A DNA stretch of 64,000 bases from Crossiella sp. S99.2 (GTDB taxonomy: Bacteria > Actinomycetota > Actinomycetes > Mycobacteriales > Pseudonocardiaceae): NCBI RefSeq assembly GCF_023094165.1, contig NZ_JALMDK010000004.1:186001-250000 (forward strand), given 5' to 3'. Below the pieces are notes generated by a model that was not told the origin of the DNA, ran no database searches, and saw only the letters and a list, made by a program, of their open reading frames with translations. Position numbers and translations under genes: made by a program. Of this stretch, positions 17,614 through 30,396 are shown one piece after another. Each line of letters starts with the position of its first letter. The stretch's first letter is position 1.

Positions 17614-17754
17614 CCCCCACCCCACCCGCGTGTTGGCCGTTGTCGTACGGGGTTTTGGCCGCTCTCGTACGAGTTGGGCCAACTGGTACGCCCGCTTGGG
17701 CAAAATCGGCGTACCAGTTGGGCCAACTCGGCGGAGGGTTGGTGTGGCGCTTGG
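17614..17754. repeat. Intergenic region with long hairpin and duplicated words
   Basis: This gap between convergent genes holds a near-perfect inverted repeat: 17670-17692 against 17708-17730, 22 of 23 positions paired, 15-base loop. Each arm contains AGTTGGGCCAACT. Just before it the words TTGGCCGTTGTCGTACG and TTGGCCGCTCTCGTACG form an imperfect direct repeat. It can act as a bidirectional terminator; the duplicated words suggest a repeat family. Confidence 0.65.
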
Positions 17755-18909
17755 TTAGGGGAGGCGTTCGATGATGGTGACGTTGGCTTGGCCGCCGCCT
17801 TCGCACATGGTTTGCAGGCCGAAGCGGCCGTTGGTGCGTTCCAGTTCGTTCAGCAACGTCCCCATCAACTTGGTGCCGGTGGCGCCGATGGGGTGGCCCA
17901 GGGCGATGCCGCCGCCGTTGACGTTGACCTTCTCCCACGGGGCCTTGACCTCGCGCATCCAGGCCAGCACCACGCTCGCGAATGCCTCGTTGACCTCGAA
18001 CAGGTCGATGTCGTCCACGGTCATCCCGGCTCGGCGCAGCGCGTGCCGGGTGGCCCGGATCGGGGCGGTCAGCATCGCCACCGGGTCCGCTCCGCGCGCG
18101 GACAGGTGGTGTACCCGGGCGCGGGGCTGGAGTTTGTAGCGGCGGACGGCTTCTGCCGAGGCGACCAGGATGGCGCTGGCGCCGTCGGCGAGCTGGCTGG
18201 ACAGGGCGGCGGTGATGCGGCCGTTCTCGCGCAGGGGTTTCAGGCCGGCCATCCGGTCCAGGGTGGTGTCCGCGCGGGGGCCCTCGTCGTCGGAAATCCC
18301 GTTGCAGGCCACGATCTCGCAGTCGAAGCGGCCCTCGGCCCTGGCCGCGATGGCCCGCTGGTGGCTGGCGAGGGCGTACTCCTCCATCTCGACCCGGCTG
18401 ATCTCCCAGCGCAGCGCGATGTGGTCGGCGGCCCGGAACTGGGACAGCTCCTCATCGCCGTAGCGGTGCGCCCAGCCCGGTGACATGGCGGTCGGGGTCG
18501 GATCGCCGAACTGCTCGCCCACGGTCATCGCCGAGCCGATCGGGATGCGGCTCATGTTCTGCACCCCGCCGGCCACCACCAGGTCCGCGGTCCCGCTCAT
18601 CACCGCCTGGGCGGCGAAGTGCAGGGCCTGCTGGCTTGATCCGCACTGCCGGTCCACGGTCACCCCTGGCACCTGCTCGGGGTAGCCGGCGACCAGCCAC
18701 GCGGTGCGCGCGATGTCCCCGGCCTGGGCGCCGATGGTGTCCACGCAACCGAACATCACATCGTCCACTTCGGACGGATCGGCGCCGGTGCGCTCGAACA
18801 GCGCGGTGATCACGTGCGCGCCCAGGTCCGCCGGGTGGATGGTGCTGAGTCCGCCGCCGCGGCGGCCGACCGGAGTGCGTACTGCGTCGATGAGGTACGC
18901 CTCGGGCAC
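17755..18909 (-). CDS. fadA6: Steroid-ring thiolase, FadA6-like
   Basis: A 384-residue thiolase. GTG at 18909 follows AAGGAGGAG. The nucleophile is in DRQCGSSQQ (near residue 88), the catalytic histidine in GHPIGATG and the second cysteine in CEGGGQAN near the C-terminus. In mycobacteria the kstR2-linked thiolase FadA6 cleaves a beta-keto-CoA intermediate of steroid C/D-ring breakdown. The neighbours here, kstR2 and ipdF, are in the same order as in Mycobacterium tuberculosis, which supports that assignment over a generic acetyl-CoA acetyltransferase. It is the last gene of the minus-strand arm running from fadE30. Confidence 0.85.
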   Translation of the reverse strand: MPEAYLIDAVRTPVGRRGGGLSTIHPADLGAHVITALFERTGADPSEVDDVMFGCVDTIGAQAGDIARTAWLVAGYPEQVPGVTVDRQCGSSQQALHFAAQAVMSGTADLVVAGGVQNMSRIPIGSAMTVGEQFGDPTPTAMSPGWAHRYGDEELSQFRAADHIALRWEISRVEMEEYALASHQRAIAARAEGRFDCEIVACNGISDDEGPRADTTLDRMAGLKPLRENGRITAALSSQLADGASAILVASAEAVRRYKLQPRARVHHLSARGADPVAMLTAPIRATRHALRRAGMTVDDIDLFEVNEAFASVVLAWMREVKAPWEKVNVNGGGIALGHPIGATGTKLMGTLLNELERTNGRFGLQTMCEGGGQANVTIIERLP

Positions 18910-18932
18910 GGAACTCTCCTCCTTCTGCTCAC

Positions 18933-19559
18933 CTACGCCTTGCGGACGGGACGTCGCCGGGTGGCGATGCCGTCGAGCAGGATGCCGAGGTACTGCCGGG
19001 CCACGTCCTGCGCGGACAGCGGGCCGTCCGGCCGGTACCAGTGCACCGCCACCCACACGGTGTCCCGGACGAACCGGAACACCAGCTCGACATCCAGGTC
19101 CGGCCGGAACACTCCGGCGCGCACCCCGTCCTCCAGGATGCCGACCCACAGTTTGCGGAATTCCACGTTGTGGTCGCCGAGGTAGCCGAACCGTTCCTGC
19201 TGGGCCAGGTATTTGGCCTCGTTCTGGTAGATCGCCACCTCGGCGTGGTGCGCATCGATGCACTCGAAGGAGCTGATCACGACCTGTTCCAGGCGTTGCC
19301 GCGGGCCGAGGTCGGTGGCGGTGATCTCCCGGTAGCGCCCGAACAGCTCGTTCAGGAACCCGGTGAGGATCTCGTCGGCCATCGACTCCTTCGAGTCGAA
19401 GTGGTGGTACAGGCTGCCGGAGAGGATCCCGGCGGCGTCGGCGATGTCGCGGACCGTGGTCGCCCGGAACCCGCGTTCGGCGAACAGCGTCGCGGCCAGC
19501 GCGAGCAGTTCGGCCCGGCGCTGCGATCCGCCGGTGTCGGGGGCACGTCGTGGGGTCAC
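18933..19559 (-). CDS. kstR2: TetR-family repressor, KstR2-like
   Basis: A 208-residue TetR regulator starting at GTG 19559, six bases after AAGGAG. The helix-turn-helix ATTVRDIADAAGILSGSLYHHF lies near residues 34-55, followed by a helical ligand domain. KstR2 represses the C/D-ring genes and is released by HIP-CoA, the thioester made by FadD3. Here the gene is flanked by fadA6 and ipdF as in mycobacteria, and a site matching the KstR2 consensus lies 1.97 kb upstream, between fadE30 and fadD3. It is probably transcribed as part of its own regulon. Confidence 0.87.
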   Translation of the reverse strand: MTPRRAPDTGGSQRRAELLALAATLFAERGFRATTVRDIADAAGILSGSLYHHFDSKESMADEILTGFLNELFGRYREITATDLGPRQRLEQVVISSFECIDAHHAEVAIYQNEAKYLAQQERFGYLGDHNVEFRKLWVGILEDGVRAGVFRPDLDVELVFRFVRDTVWVAVHWYRPDGPLSAQDVARQYLGILLDGIATRRRPVRKA

Positions 19560-19573
19560 GCGGTTCTCCTTGG

Positions 19574-20344
19574 TCACGGGTGCTGGCTGCTCACCGACAG
19601 CACCTCGCCGGTGAGGTAGGTGGCGTAGTCGCTGGCGAGGAAGATCATGACGGTGGCCACCTCCCAGGGCTGCGCCGCCCGGCCGAACGCCTCCCGCCCG
19701 GCCAGTTCGGCGAGCAGCTCCTCGCTGGTCACCTTGGCCAGGAAGGGATGCGTGGCCAGGCTGGGCGCGACCGCGTTGACCCGGATGCCGTGCTGGGCCA
19801 CGTCCAGCGCGGTGCACCGGGTGAACGCCATCACGCCCGCCTTCGCCGCAGCGTAGTGGGCCTGCCCGGCCTGGGCGCGCCACCCGATCACCGAGGCGTT
19901 GTTGACGATGGCACCGCCCTCGCCCTGCTCGACCAGCAGCCGCAACGCCGCCCTGGTGCACCGGAAGGTCCCGTTCAGCGTGACGTCCAGGACCCGCTGC
20001 CACTGCTCGTCGCTCATCTCCAGGATCGACGCGGTGCCGCCGAGCCCGGCGTTGTTGATCACCACGTCGAGTCGTCCAAAATGGACAGCCGCACCGGTGA
20101 ACAGGTTCTGCACCTGGGATTCTTCGGTGACATCGCAGGGAATCCCGGTCACCCGGTCACCGTGGTCGGCGGCCAGCCGCTCGACCGTCTCGGCGAGTCG
20201 CCGCTCGTGCCAGTCGCTGACCACCACCGCCGCGCCCTCCAGGAGGCAGCGTTCCGCGGCGGCCGCGCCGATCCCGGTGCCCGCGGCCGCGGTGACCACC
20301 GCGACCTTCCCGGTCAGCAGCCCGTGTCCCTCGGGTGGTTTCAC
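19574..20344 (-). CDS. ipdF: SDR of steroid C/D-ring degradation, IpdF-like
   Basis: A 256-residue SDR. The GTG start (20344) lies seven bases after AAGGAGG and overlaps the fadE30 stop by four bases. AAAGTGIG forms the dinucleotide loop, NNAGLGG the strand-4 motif, NNASVIGW holds the catalytic serine, and YAAAK the Tyr/Lys pair. The motifs and the C-terminus closely resemble mycobacterial IpdF, which acts on the 5-hydroxy/5-oxo group of HIP-CoA intermediates. Position between kstR2 and fadE30 is conserved. The assignment rests on recalled family pattern and synteny. Confidence 0.85.
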   Translation of the reverse strand: MKPPEGHGLLTGKVAVVTAAAGTGIGAAAAERCLLEGAAVVVSDWHERRLAETVERLAADHGDRVTGIPCDVTEESQVQNLFTGAAVHFGRLDVVINNAGLGGTASILEMSDEQWQRVLDVTLNGTFRCTRAALRLLVEQGEGGAIVNNASVIGWRAQAGQAHYAAAKAGVMAFTRCTALDVAQHGIRVNAVAPSLATHPFLAKVTSEELLAELAGREAFGRAAQPWEVATVMIFLASDYATYLTGEVLSVSSQHP

Positions 20345-21480
20345 GGCCGAACCTCCTTGGGCAGCCCCAGAATCCGCTCCGCGATGATGTTGCGCTGGAT
20401 CTCGTCCGAGCCGCCGTAGATGGTGTCGGCGCGGCTGAACAGGTACAGCCGCTGCCACCGGTCCAGGTCCGCCGGCGCGGTCAGCCCGGCCGCGCCGCGC
20501 ACCGCCATGGCCAGCTCGCCGAGTCCGCGATGCCAGCGGGACCAGCACAGTTTGGCCACCGACGCCTCGAATCCGGTGCGTGGCCCGGACATCGTGCGCA
20601 CCGCCTGCGCCCGCATGACCTCCAGGCCGATCCACGCCCTGGTCACCCGTTCCCGGATCGCCGGATCCGCCAGCGCACCGCAGTCCCTGGCCAGTTCCAC
20701 CAGCGCGGTCAGCTCCCGCCGGAACCCGACCTGCTGACCCAGGGTGGCCGCGCCGCGTTCCACGGTCAGCGTGCCCATCGCCACCCGCCAGCCGTCACCC
20801 GGTTGGCCCACAACGAGTTCCGCGGCTGTGCGGGCTTCGTCGAAGAAGACCTCGTTGAACTCGGCGGTCCCGGTGAGCTGCCGGATCGGCCGCACCCGCA
20901 CCCCCGGCTGGTCCATCGGGATCAGCAGATAGGACAGTCCGGCCTGCCGCCGGGAGCCTGGTTCGGTGCGCACCAGCGCGAAACACCACTGGGCCAGATG
21001 GGCCAGCGAGGTCCACACCTTCTGCCCGTTGACCACCCACTCGTCGCCGTCCCGGCGCGCGGTGGTGCGCACCGCGGCCAGGTCCGACCCGGCCTCCGGT
21101 TCGGAATAGCCCTGGCACCACAGCTCCCGCACCGCGGCGATGCCGGGCAGGAACCGTTGCCGCTGTTCGGGTGAACCGAAGGCGATCAGCGTGGGCCCCA
21201 GCAACTCCTCACCCACATGGCTCACCCGGGCCGGGGCCTCGGCGCGCGCGTACTCCTCGTGGAAGATGACCTGCTCGGCCAGGGACAGTCCGCGGCCACC
21301 GTGTTCCACCGGCCAGCCCAGGCAGGTCCAGCCGGCCGCGGCGAGGTGCCGGTCCCAGACCAGCCGCTCCTCAAAAGCCTCGTGTTCGCGACCCGGCCCG
21401 CCAAGACCGCGTAACGCGGCGAACTCGCCGGTCAGGTTGGTCGCGAGCCATTCCCTGACCGCACAACGGAACGTATCCAT
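20341..21480 (-). CDS. fadE30: Acyl-CoA dehydrogenase, FadE30-like
   Basis: A 379-residue acyl-CoA dehydrogenase. ATG at 21480 follows GGAGG. The family features are QGYSEPEAGSDLAAVRT and VNGQKVWTS in the flavin domain and YGGSDEIQRNIIAERILGLP at the C-terminus. FadE30 dehydrogenates the propionyl side chain of 5-hydroxy-HIP-CoA, the step after FadD3. It is the first gene of the minus-strand arm (fadE30-ipdF-kstR2-fadA6) and diverges from fadD3 across 74 bases that hold a KstR2 box. Confidence 0.85.
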   Translation of the reverse strand: MDTFRCAVREWLATNLTGEFAALRGLGGPGREHEAFEERLVWDRHLAAAGWTCLGWPVEHGGRGLSLAEQVIFHEEYARAEAPARVSHVGEELLGPTLIAFGSPEQRQRFLPGIAAVRELWCQGYSEPEAGSDLAAVRTTARRDGDEWVVNGQKVWTSLAHLAQWCFALVRTEPGSRRQAGLSYLLIPMDQPGVRVRPIRQLTGTAEFNEVFFDEARTAAELVVGQPGDGWRVAMGTLTVERGAATLGQQVGFRRELTALVELARDCGALADPAIRERVTRAWIGLEVMRAQAVRTMSGPRTGFEASVAKLCWSRWHRGLGELAMAVRGAAGLTAPADLDRWQRLYLFSRADTIYGGSDEIQRNIIAERILGLPKEVRP

Positions 21481-21528
21481 GTCGGCCTCCAGGCTTCTCA
21501 AGGCGCACCGACCTGCGTAGGCTAGCCT

Positions 21529-21542
21529 ACCAAGCACTTGCT
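21529..21542. promoter_or_regulatory. KstR2 operator
   Basis: ACCAAGCACTTGCT fits the published KstR2 consensus AnCAAGnnCTTGnT at every fixed position. It lies between the divergent fadE30 and fadD3 starts, 13 bases before the latter, so one site can control both arms. Confidence 0.85.
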
Positions 21543-21554
21543 TGGAGGTGTTCG

Positions 21555-23060
21555 GTGAATCCCAGCACCATCCCCGCGGCGTTGCACTCGGCGGCGCAGC
21601 ACTTCGGCGCGGCCGAGGCCGTGGTGGACGGCGCGACCCGCTGGAACTTCACCGGCCTCCTGGACCGGGTGCGCGCGGCGGCCGGGGTGTTCCTCGGCGC
21701 GGGCCTGCAGCCGGGCGACCGGGTGGCTGTGCTGGGGCCGAACACCGCGCACTGGATAGTGGCCGCGCTCGGCGCGTTGTACGCAGGGGGCACCCTGGTC
21801 CCGCTCAACACCCGGTTCACCGCAGCGGAAGCCCTGGACGTGCTCACCCGCAGCGGCGCGAAAGCCCTGGTGGCCACCGAGGAATTCCTCGGCGTCGACC
21901 GCCTGGCCGAACTGCGCCGCGCCGGACTTCCAGGGGAACTGCGCACCGTGCTGCGCATCCCGGTCGACTCCGCCGCCCCGGCCCCTGACCTGGCCCGCTC
22001 GCCGGTTCCGCCGCACGCGGTGGCGGCGCGGGCGGAATCGGTGCGGGACAACGATGTCAGCGACATCCTCTACACCTCGGGCACCACCGGCCGCAGCAAG
22101 GGCGCGATGAGCGCGCACCACCAGTCCCTCGGCGTGGCCGTGGCCTGGGCGCGACTGGCCGGGTTGCGCACGGGCGACCGCTACCTGGTGGTGAACCCGT
22201 TCTTCCACAGTTTCGGCTACAAGATCGGCATCCTGGCCGGCCTGCTCACCGGCGCGACCCTGGTGCCCCAGGCCGTGTTCGACCCGGCCGGCACGGTCCG
22301 GCTGATCGAGCGGGAACGGATCACCGTGCTGCCCGGGGCGCCCACGATCTACCAGTCGTTGCTGGACCACGAGCACACCGCGGACCTGTCCACGCTGCGG
22401 CTGGCGGTCACCGGCGCGGCCGTGGTGCCGGTGCGCCTGGTCGAGCGGATGCGCACCGAACTGGGTTTCGACACCGTGCTCACCGCGTACGGGCTGACCG
22501 AGGCGGTGGTGGCCACCATGTGCCGGCCCGGCGACGACCCGGTCACCGTGGCCACCACCTGCGGTCGCCCCGCCGCCGGATTCGAGCTGCGACTGGCCAC
22601 GAATGGCGAGGTCCTGTTGCGTGGCCCCAATCTGATGCTCGGCTACCTGGACGACCCGGTCGCGACGGCGGCCGCGATCGACGGCGACGGCTGGCTGCAC
22701 ACCGGCGATATCGGCCGCCTGGACGAGCGCGGCTGTCTCACCATCACCGACCGGCTCAAGGACATGTACATCAGCGGCGGGTTCAACGTGTACCCGGCGG
22801 AGATCGAGCAGGCCCTGGCCGAACTGGCCGGGGTGTCCGCCGCCGCGGTGATCGGGGTGCCGGACGAACGGCTCGGCGAGGTAGGCCGCGCCTTCGTGGT
22901 GCCTGGTCCCGGCGTCGCACTGTCCACTTCGGACGTTCTGGAGTTCTGCAAGGAAAGGCTGGCCAACTTCAAGGTGCCGCGATCGGTGGAGTTCCGGGAT
23001 TCCTTACCCAGGAACGCTTCCGGCAAGGTGCTCAAACAGCGGTTGCGCGAGGAGAGCTGA
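21555..23060 (+). CDS. fadD3: Acyl-CoA synthetase, FadD3-like (HIP-CoA ligase)
   Basis: A 501-residue ANL-superfamily ligase with GTG start after GGAGG. The AMP-binding loop is YTSGTTGRSKG (near 173), then YGLTE (near 315), TGDIGRLD (near 382) and the adenylation lysine in NASGKVLK near the C-terminus. FadD3 activates HIP, the C/D-ring acid left after rings A and B are removed, and its product is the KstR2 inducer. Length (about 503 in M. tuberculosis), the adjoining KstR2 box and divergent fadE30 support the name. Confidence 0.88.
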   Translation: MNPSTIPAALHSAAQHFGAAEAVVDGATRWNFTGLLDRVRAAAGVFLGAGLQPGDRVAVLGPNTAHWIVAALGALYAGGTLVPLNTRFTAAEALDVLTRSGAKALVATEEFLGVDRLAELRRAGLPGELRTVLRIPVDSAAPAPDLARSPVPPHAVAARAESVRDNDVSDILYTSGTTGRSKGAMSAHHQSLGVAVAWARLAGLRTGDRYLVVNPFFHSFGYKIGILAGLLTGATLVPQAVFDPAGTVRLIERERITVLPGAPTIYQSLLDHEHTADLSTLRLAVTGAAVVPVRLVERMRTELGFDTVLTAYGLTEAVVATMCRPGDDPVTVATTCGRPAAGFELRLATNGEVLLRGPNLMLGYLDDPVATAAAIDGDGWLHTGDIGRLDERGCLTITDRLKDMYISGGFNVYPAEIEQALAELAGVSAAAVIGVPDERLGEVGRAFVVPGPGVALSTSDVLEFCKERLANFKVPRSVEFRDSLPRNASGKVLKQRLREES

Positions 23061-23887
23061 TGGTGGTCGAGTACGTCCGCAAGGACGCGGTGGCGGTCGT
23101 GACGATGAACCGCCCGGAGTACCGCAACGCGCAGAACTCGGCGATGACCTACGCCCTGGACGAGGCGTTCGCCCGCGCGGTGGACGATCCCGAGGTCAAG
23201 GTGATCGTGCTGGCCGGGTCCGGCGAGCATTTCTCCGCCGGGCACGACATCGGCAGCCCCGGCCGGGACGCGGACACCGCCTTCGACCGGAAAGCCGTGC
23301 TGTGGTGGGATCACACCGACCGCGAAGGCGGGGATCGGCGCTATGCCAGGGAGATGGAGGTCTACCTCGGCATGTGCCGCCGCTGGCGGGAGATCCCCAA
23401 GCCGGTGATCGCGATGGTGCAGGGGGCGTGCATCGCGGGCGGGCTGATGCTGGCCTGGGTGTGCGATCTGATCGTGGCCTCGGAGGACGCGTTCTTCGCG
23501 GATCCGGTGGTGCGGATGGGCATTCCCGGGGTGGAGTACTTCGCGCACCCGTGGGTGCTGGGTCCGCGGGCAGCGAAGGAGGTGCTGTTCACCGGTGACC
23601 GGTTCAGCGCGGCCCGCGCCTACGAATGGGGCATGGTGAGCCGGGTGGTGCCACGCGCCGAACTGACCGAGGCCACCTTCGCACTCGCCGAGCGAATCGC
23701 CAGGATGCCGCAGTTCGGCCTGGCCCTGACCAAACGCGCGGTCAACCAGTGCGAGGACCTGATGGGTCAGCGGGCCGGTATGGACTCGGTGTTCGGCCTG
23801 CACCACCTGGCACACGCGCACAACGCCGAGACCAGCCCCGACGCGCTGGCCGGACTGGACGCCAAGTCGATGCGAGCGGACAGCTGA
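23060..23887 (+). CDS. Enoyl-CoA hydratase/isomerase family protein in the KstR2 block
   Basis: A 275-residue crotonase whose ATG shares one base with the fadD3 stop. The oxyanion-hole segments are SAGHDIGS (near 61) and ACIAGGLMLAWVCD (near 125). The position that normally carries the first catalytic glutamate reads ADPVV, so it has no Glu there; GVEYFAHPW follows and may supply an acid. It does not look like EchA19 or EchA20. Placed between fadD3 and fadE31, it likely hydrates or isomerises a HIP-CoA side-chain or ring intermediate. Its exact reaction is open. Confidence 0.82.
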   Translation: MVVEYVRKDAVAVVTMNRPEYRNAQNSAMTYALDEAFARAVDDPEVKVIVLAGSGEHFSAGHDIGSPGRDADTAFDRKAVLWWDHTDREGGDRRYAREMEVYLGMCRRWREIPKPVIAMVQGACIAGGLMLAWVCDLIVASEDAFFADPVVRMGIPGVEYFAHPWVLGPRAAKEVLFTGDRFSAARAYEWGMVSRVVPRAELTEATFALAERIARMPQFGLALTKRAVNQCEDLMGQRAGMDSVFGLHHLAHAHNAETSPDALAGLDAKSMRADS

Positions 23888-23888
23888 G

Positions 23889-25016
23889 GTGGACCTGACC
23901 CTGGACGCCGAAGCCCGCGCTTTCCGCGCCGAGGCAACGGAATGGCTCGCCGAACACACTCCGTCTCGGCTGCCTTCCCTTGACACCGCCGAGGGTTTCG
24001 CCGCACACCGCGAGTGGGAACACACCCTGGCCGAGGCCCACTGGTCGGTGGTCAGCTGGCCGCGGGAGTTCGGCGGCAGGGAAGCGAGTCTGCTGCACTG
24101 GCTGCTGTTCGAGGAGGCGTACTACGCCGCCGGCGCCCCGGCCCGGGTCAGCCAGAACGGCATCTTCCTGTTGGCCCCCACCCTGTTCACCCACGGCACC
24201 GATGAACAACGCGACCGCCTGCTGCCCCCGATGGCCCGCGCTGAGCAGGTCTGGGCCCAGGCCTGGTCCGAACCCGAGGCGGGCAGCGACCTGGCCGCGA
24301 TCCGCAGTCGCGCAACGAGAACGACCGGCGGCTGGCTGCTTTCCGGTCAGAAGACCTGGAGTTCCCGGGCCGCCTTCGCCGACCGGGCCTTCGGCCTGTT
24401 CCGCACCGACCCGGACGCACAACGCCACCGCGGTCTCACCTACTTCCTGTTCGACCTGCGCGCGCCCGGCGTCGCCGTCCGCCCCATCGCCCAGCTCGAC
24501 GGCGAACCCGGCTTCGCCGAGGTCTTCCTGGACGAGGTCTTCGTCCCGGACGCCGACGTGCTGGGTCAACCGGGCGACGGCTGGCGGGTCGCGATGAGCA
24601 CCTCGGCCAACGAACGCGGACTGTCCCTGCGCAGCCCCGGCCGCTTCCAGGCCACCGCCCGCAAACTCGTCGCGCTGTGGCAGCAGACCAAGAACCCCGT
24701 GCACCGCGACCGGGTGGTGGACGCCTGGATCGGCGCCCAGTCCTACCGCCTGCACACCCTGGCCACCGTCACCCGCCTGTCCGAAGGCGGCGAACTGGGC
24801 GCGGAATCCAGTGTGGGCAAACTGTTCTGGTCCGACCTGGACCTGTCCCTGCACGAGACCGCCCTGGATCTCCTTGGCAGCGAAGCGGAACTGGACGGTG
24901 ACTGGCTGCGCGGCTGGCTGTTCGCGCTGGCCGGACCGATTTACGCGGGCACCAACGAGATCCAGCGCACCGTGGTCGCGGAACGCCTGCTCGGCCTCCC
25001 CCGGAGCCCTCGATGA
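23889..25016 (+). CDS. fadE31: Acyl-CoA dehydrogenase, FadE31-like
   Basis: A 375-residue acyl-CoA dehydrogenase with GTG start one base after the preceding stop. It has the flavin-domain words AWSEPEAGSDLAAIRS and LSGQKTWSS, and the C-terminal YAGTNEIQRTVVAERLLGLP. In mycobacteria FadE31 pairs with FadE32 or FadE33 to give alpha2beta2 enzymes of the KstR2 regulon. This full-length alpha-type subunit followed by two shorter or divergent partners reproduces that arrangement. The acyl substrate is a C/D-ring CoA ester by context. Confidence 0.83.
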   Translation: MDLTLDAEARAFRAEATEWLAEHTPSRLPSLDTAEGFAAHREWEHTLAEAHWSVVSWPREFGGREASLLHWLLFEEAYYAAGAPARVSQNGIFLLAPTLFTHGTDEQRDRLLPPMARAEQVWAQAWSEPEAGSDLAAIRSRATRTTGGWLLSGQKTWSSRAAFADRAFGLFRTDPDAQRHRGLTYFLFDLRAPGVAVRPIAQLDGEPGFAEVFLDEVFVPDADVLGQPGDGWRVAMSTSANERGLSLRSPGRFQATARKLVALWQQTKNPVHRDRVVDAWIGAQSYRLHTLATVTRLSEGGELGAESSVGKLFWSDLDLSLHETALDLLGSEAELDGDWLRGWLFALAGPIYAGTNEIQRTVVAERLLGLPRSPR

Positions 25017-25966
25017 GATTCGCCCTCACCCCGGAACAAAGCCAGTTCGCCAAAACCCTGCATGCCGCCCTGGAGTCCACAAAGGACCCCTGGCCCACGC
25101 TCATCACCCTCGGCGTCCCCGCCCTGCTCATTCCCGTCGAACACGGCGGTCTGGGCGCGGACCCGATCGACCTGGTGGTCGCCATGGAAGAGCTGGGCCA
25201 CCACGCCGTGCCCGGACCGCTCACCGACACCCTGGCCGCGCTCCCGGCCCTGCTCACCGACCTCGGCCAACCGGAGCTGCTGGCCGAACTGGCCGCCGGA
25301 ACCCAGGCGTCGCTGGCGATGCCGCCGCACGCTCCCCTCGCGCTGACCGCCACGCGCTACTTCCACCTCGACCAGGACACCCTCGCCACCGCGACACCGA
25401 CACCCCGCCCCAGCCCCAACTCCGTCGCGCCCCGCTCCCCACTGTCCTCTGTGGACCCGCACCGCCATCTACACCAGCTCACCCCGACCACTCCCCTCAC
25501 CCAGGGCCCTGCGGTCCGCACCGCCGCCGCTCGCGCGTTCAACCTCGCCACCCTGGCCACCGCCGCCCAACTGCTCGGCGCGGCCAGGGCCATGCTCGAT
25601 CTCACCGTCGCGCACGCCAAGGCCCGCACCCAGTTCGGCCACCCCGTCGGCGCTTTCCAGGCTGTGCAGCACCGCCTCGCCGACACCCACGTCGCCCTGG
25701 AACTGGCCCGCCCGCTGACCCACGCCGCCGCCCTCACCGGCACCGCCCGCGATGTCTCTGCCGCCAGGGTGGCCGCCGCCGATGCCGCCCAGCGCGCCGC
25801 CCGCACCGCGCTGCAACTGCACGGCGCGATCGGCTACACCCAGGAATATCCGTTGAGCCGCTGGCTCACCCTGGTCCGCGCCCTGCACACCAGCTGGGGC
25901 ACCCAGGACCACCACCGCGGCCGGGTGCTGGCCGCGCTCACGGAGGACTCATGGACCTGGGACTGA
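25013..25966 (+). CDS. fadE32: Acyl-CoA dehydrogenase partner subunit, FadE32-like
   Basis: A 317-residue acyl-CoA dehydrogenase-fold protein, shorter than the catalytic type. It overlaps fadE31 by four bases (ATGA). It keeps the C-terminal RTQFGHPVGAFQAVQHRLAD and LHGAIGYTQEYPLSRW segments, which bind FAD at the subunit interface, but lacks the SEPEAGSD region of its neighbour. This is expected of the beta subunit in heterotetrameric mycobacterial-type enzymes. It should form a complex with FadE31. Confidence 0.82.
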   Translation: MRFALTPEQSQFAKTLHAALESTKDPWPTLITLGVPALLIPVEHGGLGADPIDLVVAMEELGHHAVPGPLTDTLAALPALLTDLGQPELLAELAAGTQASLAMPPHAPLALTATRYFHLDQDTLATATPTPRPSPNSVAPRSPLSSVDPHRHLHQLTPTTPLTQGPAVRTAAARAFNLATLATAAQLLGAARAMLDLTVAHAKARTQFGHPVGAFQAVQHRLADTHVALELARPLTHAAALTGTARDVSAARVAAADAAQRAARTALQLHGAIGYTQEYPLSRWLTLVRALHTSWGTQDHHRGRVLAALTEDSWTWD

Positions 25967-26914
25967 CCGAGGATCAGCTGGCCCTGCGTGCCACCATCCG
26001 CACGGCACTCTCCCGAGGTCACCGGGACATCGACCTCGGACTGTCCATTCCGGACAGCCACGGTGGTCAGGGCGGCGGTCTCGCCGAGGTCGCCATCGCC
26101 CTCGGCGAACTCCGCCTCACCCCCAACCCGCTGCTCAGCTCGACCCTGGCCGCCCAGGCGATCCTGGCCACCGGCAACCCCGAGGCCCAGGCCCGTCTGC
26201 TCCCCCGCATCGCGGGCGGCGAACCGGCCACCCTCGCCTGGACCGACCACAAAGGACACTGGACAGCCCCGGCCTGCAGCTACGATGGCGCCCTGACCGG
26301 CGCCGCGCACTACGTCCTCGACGGCGACCTCACCCTGGTTCTGGCCCGGACAGCCGCCGGCCCCGCGCTGTTCCTGCCACGAACCTGCTCCCGGGTCGAC
26401 GCCAACGCCCTGGACCCCACCCGCCCACTCGGCACCATCCACTGCGCCAGCGTCCCAGCCGACTGCCTCGGCCCAGTCGACCTCGACCGGCTCCGCGACC
26501 AGGCTTGTGTGCTGCTCGCCTACGAACAGGCCGAGATCGCCGCCGAGGCCCTGGCCCGCACGGTCGACTACGCCAAGTCCCGAATCCAGTTCGGCCGCCC
26601 GATCGGCTCCTTCCAGGCGATCAAACACCGCCTCGCCGACCTGCACCTCACCGTGGAGACCGCCCGTTCGGCCGCCGCGTCCGCCCTGCACGCCCTGGCC
26701 AGCCCCACCGAACTCCCGCGTTACGCCGCACTCGCCAAGGTGCACTGCTCGGAAGCACTGTCCACAGTGGCCGGTGAGATGATCCAGCTGCACGGCGGCA
26801 TCGCGATCACCTGGGAACACGACGCGCACCTGTTCTTCAAACGCGCGCACGGCAGCGCCCACCTGTTCGGCACTCCGGCTCAGCACCTGGACCGGCTCGC
26901 CGGACTCCTGGATC

Positions 26915-30392
<3,478 letters not shown>

Positions 30393-30396
<4 letters not shown>

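Noticed and set aside
21521..21528. GCTAGCCT word upstream of fadD3 as part of a second operator
   Set aside because: It is a short partial palindrome beside the KstR2 box, without a matching partner elsewhere.
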